This document shows positions 8,289 through 16,201 of a stretch of 64,000 nucleotides of DNA, piece by piece (positions within the stretch are counted from its first letter, which is position 1; the number at the start of each line of letters is the position of its first letter). The position numbers were made by a program, and so were the translations under genes. The DNA is from Pseudoalteromonas aurantia 208. GTDB lineage: Bacteria; Pseudomonadota; Gammaproteobacteria; Enterobacterales; Alteromonadaceae. The stretch is taken from the NCBI RefSeq assembly GCF_014858725.1, contig NZ_AQGV01000012.1, positions 434,001 through 498,000 on the forward strand, in the 5' to 3' direction. Under the pieces are notes generated by a model, which was not told the DNA's origin, did no database searches, and saw nothing but the letters and a program-made list of their open reading frames with translations.

Positions 8289-10910
8289 GTGTTAGCTAAT
8301 AATTTTAAAAAAAGCTTACTAGCAGTTAATGTCGGTCTTGTACTTAGTGCAGGCGTATCAGGCATAGCTTATGCTGCTGATGAAAATAAAGTTCAAGAAG
8401 ACGTTGAAGTAATTGAAGTTCGTGGTATTCGACGTTCTTTAAAAGAGTCTGTTAATACTAAACGTTTTGCGAACGGTGTCGTTGACGCTGTATCTGCTGA
8501 AGATATCGGTAAGTTCCCTGACAGTGATGTTGGCGAAGCGCTAGGGCGCATCCCAGGTGTGGCAGTAAACAGACAGTTTGGTCAAGGCCAACAAGTGTCT
8601 ATTCGTGGTGCTTCGAACCAGTTAACATTAACAACTTTGAATGGCCAAGCAGTTGCATCAACGGGTTGGTACGATCAGCAAGCGATTGACAGAAGTTTTA
8701 ACTACTCTCTTTTACCACCTCAAATGATTTCAGGTATCGAAGTATACAAATCTTCACAAGCTGACATTGTTGAAGGCGGTGTGGGTGGTACGGTCAATGT
8801 AGAGACGCGTAAACCGTTAGATTTAGACTCAGGCACTGCATTTTTATCAGTAGAAGCTGAGTACTCATCTGAGTCAGACGAAACAGATCCCGGTGTGTCA
8901 GGGCTTTATAGCTGGAAAAATGCGGACGAGAATTTTGGTATTTTAGCAGCTGTTGCATTTGAAGATACAACCTATGCACGTCGCGGTAATGAAGCGTCAT
9001 ACGGTTGGTCAGGTGCTGAGTCTGTAAACTACTTCGAACAAGCACGCGAAAGAACGGCTGTTGATTTGACTGCACAATATGCAATTGATGACACATCAGA
9101 GCTTGTATTACATTATATGACGTTAGAGCTCGATGCGAACAACCACAATAACAGCTTGTTCTTATTCTCTGATACTGAAAACTGTCAACAAACACTAGCA
9201 AGTGGTGTATGTACAGTTCGTTCAAATACACGTGATGACTCTGCAGGTAGAACATTCCTTCAAACGTTTGCTCGCTTTGCTTCAATGGAATCAGAAGTTA
9301 TTGATTTAGCGTACAACTTTGAAGGCGATGGCTTTAAAGTAGAAACTCGCATTGGTAATACAACAGCTGAAGGTGGTACAGACCTTACTATTAACCATGC
9401 AACTTTTATTGGTACTGGTGCTGATGTTAATGGGTTAGTGTTAGATAACTCAGGCAAAGCTTCAACGGTTAACCTACCAAAAGGTGGCTGGAATATTTCT
9501 GAGTATGCAGATGACTGGGATGGTCGAGGCTTACAGTCTTGGGCATCACAACGTGCTCCTAACAAAGATGAAGAAACCTATTTCCAAGTTGATGCTACGT
9601 TTGAGTTAGATCACGAATATGTATCAAGTGTGAAAGCAGGTATTCGCTGGACTGACCACTCAGTAGAGAAAAAATCTTACCGTCCAACGCATAAAGATCA
9701 CAACATTATAGACCCGACTCAATATTGGACAGGGTCAGACTCTGCAGGTACGCAAGATATTGGCATTCCTACGCCAGATATCAATGCGATGCGTCAAAAT
9801 GCAACTGCGTCATTTGATCAGTGGTATGAAGACCGCTCAGGTTTCTCCACAGTCGATGAAGAAAACTTAGCAATTTATGTAATGGCAAACTACAGTGGTG
9901 AAAACTACCGTGGTAACTTTGGTGTACGTTATGTTTCTACCGATGCATCTTCAAGCTATTATGCACCAACCCCAGGCAGTGAAGATCCAAACGGAATTGC
10001 TCAGAATAATGGTCTTGGCACCAACATCATTAAAGACGAAGGTGATTACAGCGAGTTTTTACCAAGCTTCAACTTAGCTTACGACGTGAATGAAGATACG
10101 ATTGCACGTTTCTCAATTGCACAAGTAATTTCTCGTCCAAACTATGATGATATGTTTGCGGCTACTGCTATCTCTGGTTACGGTGATACGCAACGTGGTA
10201 ATGAAGAGTTAACTAAGGGTAACCCTAACCTTAAGCCATATAAAGCGACACAGTCTGATTTAGGTATTGAATATTATTACGGTGATGCAGACATGATTGC
10301 CGTGACTTTATTCTATAAAGACGTTAGTAACTTCACCACAACTGATACATTATTGAATCAAAATGTGGGTATTGTTGACCCTGTAACAGGTGAAGACAAC
10401 TGGCAGGTTAATACGCGTGTTGACGGTACTGGTGGCGATATCTTTGGTGTTGAATTCCAATCACAACATGAGTTAGGTGGTGGGTTTGGTACTATGTTTA
10501 ACCTAACGTATGCTGATGGCTCTGTAGAAGAATCAAACTTTGTTGATGCGATTGGTGAGTTTTCAGATAGCTCTAAGACGACGATCAACGCTGTTGGTTA
10601 TTATGAAAATGATGACGTATCACTTCGTCTAGCTTATAACTGGCGTTCAGAGTACATGATCCGTGAAACAGGTTTCTACGGGAACCGTCGTCATGATGAC
10701 TATGGCTCACTTGACCTAACAGCGAGTTATACTGTATCAGAAATGATCACTGTTCGCTTTGCTGGTACAAATTTAACGGGTGAAGATAGCGTACAGTTTG
10801 GTGATGCACAATCTCCAGCTGGTTCAAAAGCATCTTTACGTGATGGCTATGCAGCATGGTCATATTCTGCAGATACCCGTTACTCTGTAGCTGTTGACTT
10901 CCGTTTCTAG
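8289..10910 (+). CDS. TonB-dependent receptor (probable carbohydrate uptake)
   Basis: An 873-residue outer-membrane receptor starting at GTG, placed by the AAGGGGAA ribosome-binding site just before it. Residues 1-29 are a signal peptide (ends IAYA). A TonB-box-like VEVIEVRG follows, then the plug domain (KFPDSDVGEALGRIPGVAVN...VSIRG; GIEVYKSSQADIVEGGVGGTVN), then a beta-barrel ending in a typical aromatic C-terminus (VAVDFRF). The ADIVEGGVGG plug type belongs to Alteromonadales/Caulobacter receptors for oligosaccharides. Two operators of the neighbouring LacI-type regulator precede it. The ligand is unknown. The halogenase, DUF6445 and SapC genes downstream are the usual partners of this receptor type. 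Confidence 0.93.
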   Translation: MLANNFKKSLLAVNVGLVLSAGVSGIAYAADENKVQEDVEVIEVRGIRRSLKESVNTKRFANGVVDAVSAEDIGKFPDSDVGEALGRIPGVAVNRQFGQGQQVSIRGASNQLTLTTLNGQAVASTGWYDQQAIDRSFNYSLLPPQMISGIEVYKSSQADIVEGGVGGTVNVETRKPLDLDSGTAFLSVEAEYSSESDETDPGVSGLYSWKNADENFGILAAVAFEDTTYARRGNEASYGWSGAESVNYFEQARERTAVDLTAQYAIDDTSELVLHYMTLELDANNHNNSLFLFSDTENCQQTLASGVCTVRSNTRDDSAGRTFLQTFARFASMESEVIDLAYNFEGDGFKVETRIGNTTAEGGTDLTINHATFIGTGADVNGLVLDNSGKASTVNLPKGGWNISEYADDWDGRGLQSWASQRAPNKDEETYFQVDATFELDHEYVSSVKAGIRWTDHSVEKKSYRPTHKDHNIIDPTQYWTGSDSAGTQDIGIPTPDINAMRQNATASFDQWYEDRSGFSTVDEENLAIYVMANYSGENYRGNFGVRYVSTDASSSYYAPTPGSEDPNGIAQNNGLGTNIIKDEGDYSEFLPSFNLAYDVNEDTIARFSIAQVISRPNYDDMFAATAISGYGDTQRGNEELTKGNPNLKPYKATQSDLGIEYYYGDADMIAVTLFYKDVSNFTTTDTLLNQNVGIVDPVTGEDNWQVNTRVDGTGGDIFGVEFQSQHELGGGFGTMFNLTYADGSVEESNFVDAIGEFSDSSKTTINAVGYYENDDVSLRLAYNWRSEYMIRETGFYGNRRHDDYGSLDLTASYTVSEMITVRFAGTNLTGEDSVQFGDAQSPAGSKASLRDGYAAWSYSADTRYSVAVDFRF

Positions 10911-10925
10911 GTCGTAACTTAATAA

Positions 10926-10957
10926 TAAAAACCCTGATCTTTGGTCAGGGTTTTTTT
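10926..10957 (+). terminator. Intrinsic terminator after the TonB-dependent receptor
   Basis: ACCCTGA and TCAGGGT form a 7-bp stem with a 7-nt loop, flanked by A-run and T-run (7 T). Located 16 bp after the receptor stop. Confidence 0.9.
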
Positions 10958-11114
10958 ATAGCTGATGAAAAATAATGGTATTTTCTTTCAGTATCAGGGA
11001 TTGATTTGAATATGATATGGTGAGTTCTTGGTCAGGGTTACTTGATGCAGCTAGCGTATTAGAGCGCTAATATTATAAACGGTAGTGTATTATTTGAAGT
11101 AGGTAGTGATAACG

Positions 11115-12677
11115 ATGGCAGATAAACAAAACATTAAGCGCATTGTAATTGTTGGGGGCGGGACGGCCGGTTGGTTAGCGGCTTGTCACTTAGCAAAAAA
11201 GCTAGAGCCTTTTAAAGACAGTACAATTTCAATTACCCTGGTAGACTCACCAGATATACCGACCATTGGTGTAGGTGAAGGCACAGTGCCAGTAATGAAA
11301 GATACACTGCGCTATTTTGGAATTAGTGAAGCAGAGTTTGTGCAAAAATGCGATGTTTCTTTTAAGCAAAGTATTAAGTTTGTTGATTGGGAGGTTGCGC
11401 CTAATAAAGGTCAGTCGTCATTTTATCATCATATTTTTGACTTTCCTAAGCTTACACCTGTTGATGTTACACCTTATTGGTTGTTAGATAAGACGTTGGG
11501 CCAAACGCATTTTGCAGATCTTGTATCGGTGCAGTCTCATGCATGTGCGCTTGGAGTTGGTCCTAAGAGACCTAATGATAAAGAGTACACAGGGATTTTT
11601 AATTATGCCTACCATTTAGACGCGGGAAAGTTCACACAACTGTTGTCACAGCATGCGATAGAAAACCTGGGAGTGAAGAATGTTAAAGCAAATGTGGTGG
11701 ATGTTCACACAAATAAGCAGAACTTTATTTCTCATCTCACTACGGATCTTCCTTCAACATTGACTGCTGATATATTTGTTGATTGTACCGGGTTTAAGGC
11801 GTTATTGATTGAACAGGCATTGGGAGGTGAGTTTTTAAGTAAAAAAGAGGTTTTATTGACAGACACCGCCTTTGCGATTCAAGTACCTTATGATCACCCA
11901 GAACAAACAATTCCTCCATTCACAATATCTACAGCACAAGAAAATGGCTGGATTTGGGATATTGGTTTACAAAGCCGCAGAGGGGTAGGGTATGTTTTTT
12001 CAAGTAAGCATCAATCTGATGATGATGCATTACAGACGTTGTCAGATTATCTAAAGCGGCCGCTGACGTATTCTGATGTACGTAAAATAAAGATGAAAGT
12101 TGGCTATCAAAAGCGTGCATGGGTCAATAATTGTGTCGCGATGGGGTTGTCTCAAGGGTTTGTCGAGCCATTAGAAGCCACTGGGTTACTGATGTTTGAT
12201 GTGACTGCAAGGGTGTTCGCGAATATGTTACCAGCTCATACTGAGAATATGGCACTGAGTGCTAAGCGATTCAATCAAGACATTTGCCAAATGTGGGAAT
12301 CAACCTGTGACTTTATTAAATTGCATTATTACCTCTCGAAGCGAGACGACTCAGAGTTTTGGAAAGATAATAGAAATAGTGCGTCATTATCAGATGAATT
12401 AAAAGAAAAGCTAGAGGTGTGGAAGTATAAAATACCATCACAATTCGACTTCAGATATACAATTGATTCATTTAGGTTAGACAACTTTTTATATGTACTT
12501 TATGGAATGAACTTTCCAACGAACTTATCTCATGAAGCAAGTAAATATACGGATGTAGATAAGCTAAACAAATTAAAATATGAAATAGATCAGGGCGTAC
12601 TGTTTTGCAAAAAGCATTTGCAGCCACACCGCACTTTATTAGAGCATATTTGTCGCCATGGTATGGCGAAGGGTTAG
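11115..12677 (+). CDS. Flavin-dependent (tryptophan-type) halogenase
   Basis: About 520 residues, homologous to PrnA/RebH-type FADH2-dependent halogenases. Seen: the Rossmann motif VIVGGGTAGWLAA, the IPTIGVGEGTVP segment, the catalytic Lys (about residue 84, in SFKQSIKFVDWE), the FAD/substrate segment GFVEPLEATG with the conserved Glu, and a WxWxI motif (GWIWDIG) in which the usual Pro is Gly. These halogenases use FADH2, O2 and halide to make HOCl or a Lys-chloramine. The TonB-receptor-linked clade has mostly unknown substrates. I chose ATG 11115 over GTG 11106 because AGGTAG at 11101-11106 is then at normal spacing. It ends convergently with the DUF6445 gene, overlapping 4 nt. Confidence 0.9.
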   Translation: MADKQNIKRIVIVGGGTAGWLAACHLAKKLEPFKDSTISITLVDSPDIPTIGVGEGTVPVMKDTLRYFGISEAEFVQKCDVSFKQSIKFVDWEVAPNKGQSSFYHHIFDFPKLTPVDVTPYWLLDKTLGQTHFADLVSVQSHACALGVGPKRPNDKEYTGIFNYAYHLDAGKFTQLLSQHAIENLGVKNVKANVVDVHTNKQNFISHLTTDLPSTLTADIFVDCTGFKALLIEQALGGEFLSKKEVLLTDTAFAIQVPYDHPEQTIPPFTISTAQENGWIWDIGLQSRRGVGYVFSSKHQSDDDALQTLSDYLKRPLTYSDVRKIKMKVGYQKRAWVNNCVAMGLSQGFVEPLEATGLLMFDVTARVFANMLPAHTENMALSAKRFNQDICQMWESTCDFIKLHYYLSKRDDSEFWKDNRNSASLSDELKEKLEVWKYKIPSQFDFRYTIDSFRLDNFLYVLYGMNFPTNLSHEASKYTDVDKLNKLKYEIDQGVLFCKKHLQPHRTLLEHICRHGMAKG

Positions 12678-13348
12678 ATATCTTCTCCTAAGGTGGCAAA
12701 TGTTGTAATGGTTAATCGCCCAGAGCGTAAATCGTTCGCTTTAGGAAGCTGCTGTGGGATACATGCAGAATGGAGTAAGTTACCAGGGTAAGCAACTATC
12801 TTTCCAAATTGTGCCGCTTCATAATGCTCGCGCACGAATAAAGGATGAGTGTGTGTGATATATTGTGGGGATTGTGCAGTGTGCGTGTCTATTTCTTTTT
12901 TAATGGAGTGAATATAGTCATCATGATTGTGTCTTGAGACTCTATTGATCCCCGTTGATTTATGACTATAAAACCCTGTACCACCAAATTGTGCGTCACA
13001 CAGATAATGAACGAGAGCGATTTGATTATCCTTTGGTAAATCGAAATGTGGAATTGTTTGAAATGGTTGTAAACTACTCGGCTCTTGTGTAACCAATGCA
13101 TAATTGCAACTGACGCGTTTTACATTATTTGCTGAATAGTTAAACGGTGTTGAAAGCGCGTCAATAACGTTTTTGATAAAGGCGAAATAGTCATTGTGCA
13201 CTTTAGCCCATAACCCTGGGTAACTGTTGGTTGGTAACACCCAATCTGGGCGATAATTTGAGGCTGTTTTTAACCACTTTTTGCTGTCAGTTGAGGCATC
13301 TATTGTTTTGACCAAAGCATGATTCGTTGAGTTGTTTTGATATTGCAA
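12674..13348 (-). CDS. DUF6445 family protein, 2OG-Fe(II)-oxygenase-like
   Basis: A 224-residue cytosolic protein of the family usually found beside TonB-linked halogenases. It carries the pattern of a 2-oxoglutarate/Fe(II) oxygenase: H101-x-D103 in IPHFDLP, a distal His193 in GNLLHSA, and Arg211 in GRLTITTF at the position that would bind the 2-oxoglutarate carboxylate. It also has GGTGFYSHKSTG between the two halves. The enzymatic assignment is inference from these spacings; the family is not biochemically defined as far as I know. It converges on the halogenase (4-nt overlap of 3' ends), so the two mRNAs are antisense at their ends. Confidence 0.75.
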   Translation of the reverse strand: MQYQNNSTNHALVKTIDASTDSKKWLKTASNYRPDWVLPTNSYPGLWAKVHNDYFAFIKNVIDALSTPFNYSANNVKRVSCNYALVTQEPSSLQPFQTIPHFDLPKDNQIALVHYLCDAQFGGTGFYSHKSTGINRVSRHNHDDYIHSIKKEIDTHTAQSPQYITHTHPLFVREHYEAAQFGKIVAYPGNLLHSACIPQQLPKANDLRSGRLTITTFATLGEDI

Positions 13349-13730
13349 AATATGCTCCTTTTAATCGTTCGGTTTATTAGCAGGTTGGTATCGTTCAAGT
13401 TTGTATAAATACCATGCAAAACAACTCTGTTATCACTTTAAATAAGCGGAATGAATGGTTGAATTTATGTCGCCCAGTATACGATATTTTTTCGAGTGGA
13501 GCAGTAAGAAACTTATAACTAAATTGCTTTAAGTGAAACCTAGTTTTATGTTTTTAATCGGGTTTGTGACGAGTATAGAAAGGTAAGTTGATTCATGCTC
13601 TTTTCGTTGTTATCGCTAATAATAAATAATTAACGATATTCCCTAAGTTAGGGCTTTCCTTTTCTTTTTAAAACCTTTAGCCTTATGCCAACAAAAAGTA
13701 ATAAATATGAAAATTGAATGGAGTAATATT
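13349..13730. other. Divergent promoter region, DUF6445 / SapC
   Basis: About 380 bp of AT-rich DNA between the divergent DUF6445 and SapC genes. I see no copy of the 14-bp LacI-type operator and no gene. Promoters for both directions should be here. Confidence 0.4.
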
Positions 13731-14441
13731 ATGGCAGAGCAACAAGTGCAGCCTTTACACAACGAAAAACATGCCAACACGAAAGTACAAAATGGCATCA
13801 ATGTTGATTTCTTAAAATCTCAGCACTTAATGCCAGTTGTTGCGCATGAGTTTGCGCGTGTAGCCACTGAATTTCCAATGGCCTTTGTTAAAAATACAGA
13901 ATCAGGTCAATTTCAGCCAGTGGCTATGTTTGGCTTGGAGCCGGGCGAAAATTTGTTTGTTGAAAATGGCAAGTGGACATCTGGTTTCGCTCCGTTAGCT
14001 GCAACTCGTTACCCATTTGGGCTTGTTAAGCACCCAGAAGAAGATCAATACGGTATTGTGATTGATGAAGCGAGTTCACTGGTTGGTGAAGAGCAAGGTA
14101 ACGCGTTGTTTAAAGACGGCGAGGAAACGGATTATTTAAAAGCACGTAAAGAAGCATTGGTTAACTTCATTGAGTTTTCACGTGTTACAGAAGCGTTTAC
14201 ACAGTACCTTGCTGATAAAGAGCTTCTTGTACAGCAAACGCTGACAGTAGACATTAAAGGTGAGAAGAAAGATATTAATGGTATCTATTTAGTTGATGAG
14301 CGTAAGCTTAATGAACTAAGTGATGAAGAGCACCTTGAGCTACGCAAGCGTGGTTATTTAGCCCCAATTTTCGCTTTTTTAACGTCAACACACCAGGTTG
14401 CACGTTTAGCGCGTTTAAAAGCACAGCAACAAGCTGATTAA
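13731..14441 (+). CDS. SapC family protein
   Basis: A 236-residue protein of the SapC family (PF07277), recognisable by MPVVAHEFARVATEFPMAFVK and the GLEPGENLFVENGKW segment. The name comes from a Campylobacter S-layer locus, but in marine bacteria these genes accompany TonB-dependent receptors and halogenases; no reaction is established. ATG 13731 is preceded by GGAG at proper spacing, whereas the in-frame ATG at 13707 has no ribosome-binding site. No signal peptide is visible. An intrinsic terminator follows at once. Confidence 0.85.
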   Translation: MAEQQVQPLHNEKHANTKVQNGINVDFLKSQHLMPVVAHEFARVATEFPMAFVKNTESGQFQPVAMFGLEPGENLFVENGKWTSGFAPLAATRYPFGLVKHPEEDQYGIVIDEASSLVGEEQGNALFKDGEETDYLKARKEALVNFIEFSRVTEAFTQYLADKELLVQQTLTVDIKGEKKDINGIYLVDERKLNELSDEEHLELRKRGYLAPIFAFLTSTHQVARLARLKAQQQAD

Positions 14442-14456
14442 AAATTCGATTGAATT

Positions 14457-14483
14457 TAAAAAGCACCGTAAGGTGCTTTTTTT
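14457..14483 (+). terminator. Intrinsic terminator after SapC
   Basis: AAAGCACC/GGTGCTTT stem with a 4-nt loop and a run of 7 T, starting 15 bp after the stop. Confidence 0.92.
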
Positions 14484-14568
14484 ATGCCTTAAGAAAATTG
14501 GTCGTGTATAGCTTGCATTAAGATCCGATAAGACGCATGGTCGATATTTTAGCAATGAGTTTTATAAT

Positions 14569-15606
14569 ATGAATAAGAAGCCACTCAGTTTTTGTGCTTT
14601 ATTTGCATCGCTTATGTTTATTGGGAAATTCGCTAGTGCAGCTGAGATGCCTATTGCAATCGCGATACATGGCGGCGCTGGTACCATAGAAAAGAGCAAA
14701 TTTACACCCGAAAAAGAACAAGCATATAGAGCGAAGCTGCAAGAGGCAGTGGAAGCTGGATACGCTGTACTGGATAAGGGGGGAAGCAGTTTGGATGCCA
14801 TTACCCAGGCAGTGACTATTCTTGAAAATTCACCGTATTTTAATGCAGGTAAAGGTGCTGTATATACTCATGATGAAGAGCATGAGCTTGATGCTTCAAT
14901 TATGTTTGGTAAAACACGAGAAGCTGGCGCGGTTGCTGGTGTTAAGCATATCGAAAACCCAATTCATCTTGCTCGGTTAGTAATGGAAGAATCTGTGCAT
15001 GTCATGCTTAGTGGCCAAGGGGCTGAAGTGTTTGCTCAACAGCAGGGCGTTCAGTTAGTGGATAATAAGGTTTTTGATACACCGCATAGATATAAAGCGC
15101 TAGAGCGTGCTAAAGATAAAATGGAAAAAGCAAAACAACAGAATAAAGAGTATCAAGCTGCACACCAATCGTTAGACGTTGAATATAAAGTAGGGACAGT
15201 AGGAGCTGTGGCATTGGATAAAAGTGGTAATATTGCAGCAGCTACATCCACCGGTGGTATGACCAACAAGCGCTATGGCCGAATTGGCGACTCGCCAGTT
15301 ATTGGTGCTGGGACATTTGCAGATAATGCGTCTTGTGCAGTATCTGCAACAGGTCATGGAGAGTACTTTATTCGTTATAATGTGGCTGCTGATATTTGCG
15401 CGCGAGTACAATATCAAGGAAAAACTATAGCTGAAGCCGGTAAAACTGTCATTCATGACGTGTTGCTGCCAGTGGGGGGGACCGGTGGGGTGATAATTGT
15501 TGATACCCAAGGCAACATAAGTATGCCATTTAATACCAGAGGAATGTATCGAGCTAGTAAAACGAATACCCAGCCAACAAAGGTCGGTATTTTTAAACAC
15601 GACTAA
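14569..15606 (+). CDS. iaaA: Isoaspartyl peptidase / plant-type L-asparaginase
   Basis: A 345-residue Ntn-hydrolase precursor. Residues 1-25 are a signal peptide (ends FASA), so it is exported, probably periplasmic. AIHGGAGTI at 33-41 is the family start. Autocleavage should occur before Thr210 in YKVGT/VGAVALD, which becomes the catalytic nucleophile; STGGMTNKRYGRIGDSPVIGAGTFAD follows and supplies substrate-binding residues. The enzyme removes beta-aspartyl residues from isoaspartyl dipeptides and can hydrolyse asparagine. It stands alone between terminators. Confidence 0.93.
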   Translation: MNKKPLSFCALFASLMFIGKFASAAEMPIAIAIHGGAGTIEKSKFTPEKEQAYRAKLQEAVEAGYAVLDKGGSSLDAITQAVTILENSPYFNAGKGAVYTHDEEHELDASIMFGKTREAGAVAGVKHIENPIHLARLVMEESVHVMLSGQGAEVFAQQQGVQLVDNKVFDTPHRYKALERAKDKMEKAKQQNKEYQAAHQSLDVEYKVGTVGAVALDKSGNIAAATSTGGMTNKRYGRIGDSPVIGAGTFADNASCAVSATGHGEYFIRYNVAADICARVQYQGKTIAEAGKTVIHDVLLPVGGTGGVIIVDTQGNISMPFNTRGMYRASKTNTQPTKVGIFKHD

Positions 15607-15627
15607 AAATTACAGGCAAATTGCTTG

Positions 15628-15661
15628 ACGCCAGCTATAGTTATGAATGCTGGCGTTTTTT
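15628..15661 (+). terminator. Intrinsic terminator after the asparaginase gene
   Basis: ACGCCAGC and GCTGGCGT form an 8-bp GC-rich stem followed by 6 T. The ATG at 15647 that would extend the next gene lies inside this hairpin, which supports the later start at 15677. Confidence 0.88.
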
Positions 15662-15676
15662 AATGGAGCCGATACC

Positions 15677-16105
15677 ATGCAATCAATTCAAGTAGCAGAC
15701 TATTTAAATCATCGCCCTGTCACTTTTTCTGCCGATATGCGCATAGAAGCGGCAGTTGAGAAATTATTACAAAGTGGCCAGTCAGGTGGCCCTGTTATTG
15801 ATAGTAACAAACACGTCCTAGGGTTCTTGTCTGAACAAGACTGTCTTAAGAAAATGCTAGAGGCGACTTACCAAAATGAGTCCCATAGCGTTGTTAGTGA
15901 TGTTATGAATAGTGATCCTATCTGCGTAGCCCCAACTGACAGTATCGTACAGATGGCAGATCGTATGACAGTAAATGCCCCTAAGCTTTATCCAGTCTGT
16001 GATGAGGATGGGCGGTTAAAGGGAGTAATTAGTCGAGCGAATGTACTTTTGGCGCTTGATAAGCACTTACATGATACATATGAGTCGGGGAATCGATACG
16101 TGTAA
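15677..16105 (+). CDS. CBS-domain protein
   Basis: A 142-residue protein made of two CBS motifs (about residues 10-60 and 75-130), forming one Bateman module that normally binds adenosine nucleotides such as AMP, ATP or SAM. It has no attached catalytic domain, so it probably acts as a stand-alone regulator or energy sensor. The start at 15677 has a GGAG site 8 bp upstream, and the longer frame begins inside the preceding terminator. It lies just upstream of hrpA but nothing links the two functionally. The partner is unknown. Confidence 0.85.
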   Translation: MQSIQVADYLNHRPVTFSADMRIEAAVEKLLQSGQSGGPVIDSNKHVLGFLSEQDCLKKMLEATYQNESHSVVSDVMNSDPICVAPTDSIVQMADRMTVNAPKLYPVCDEDGRLKGVISRANVLLALDKHLHDTYESGNRYV

Positions 16106-16201
16106 CCATCATTTTATATAATAACTGGGCATAATTATGGGCTCAGTTAGATGTTTTTGATACACTACTTCGCGATTTGTATTATATAAAGGTATCGCGA
16201 A

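Noticed and set aside
15647..15676. Longer N-terminus for the CBS protein from ATG 15647
   Set aside because: That ATG is in the right arm of the asparaginase terminator; ATG 15677 has a GGAG site.
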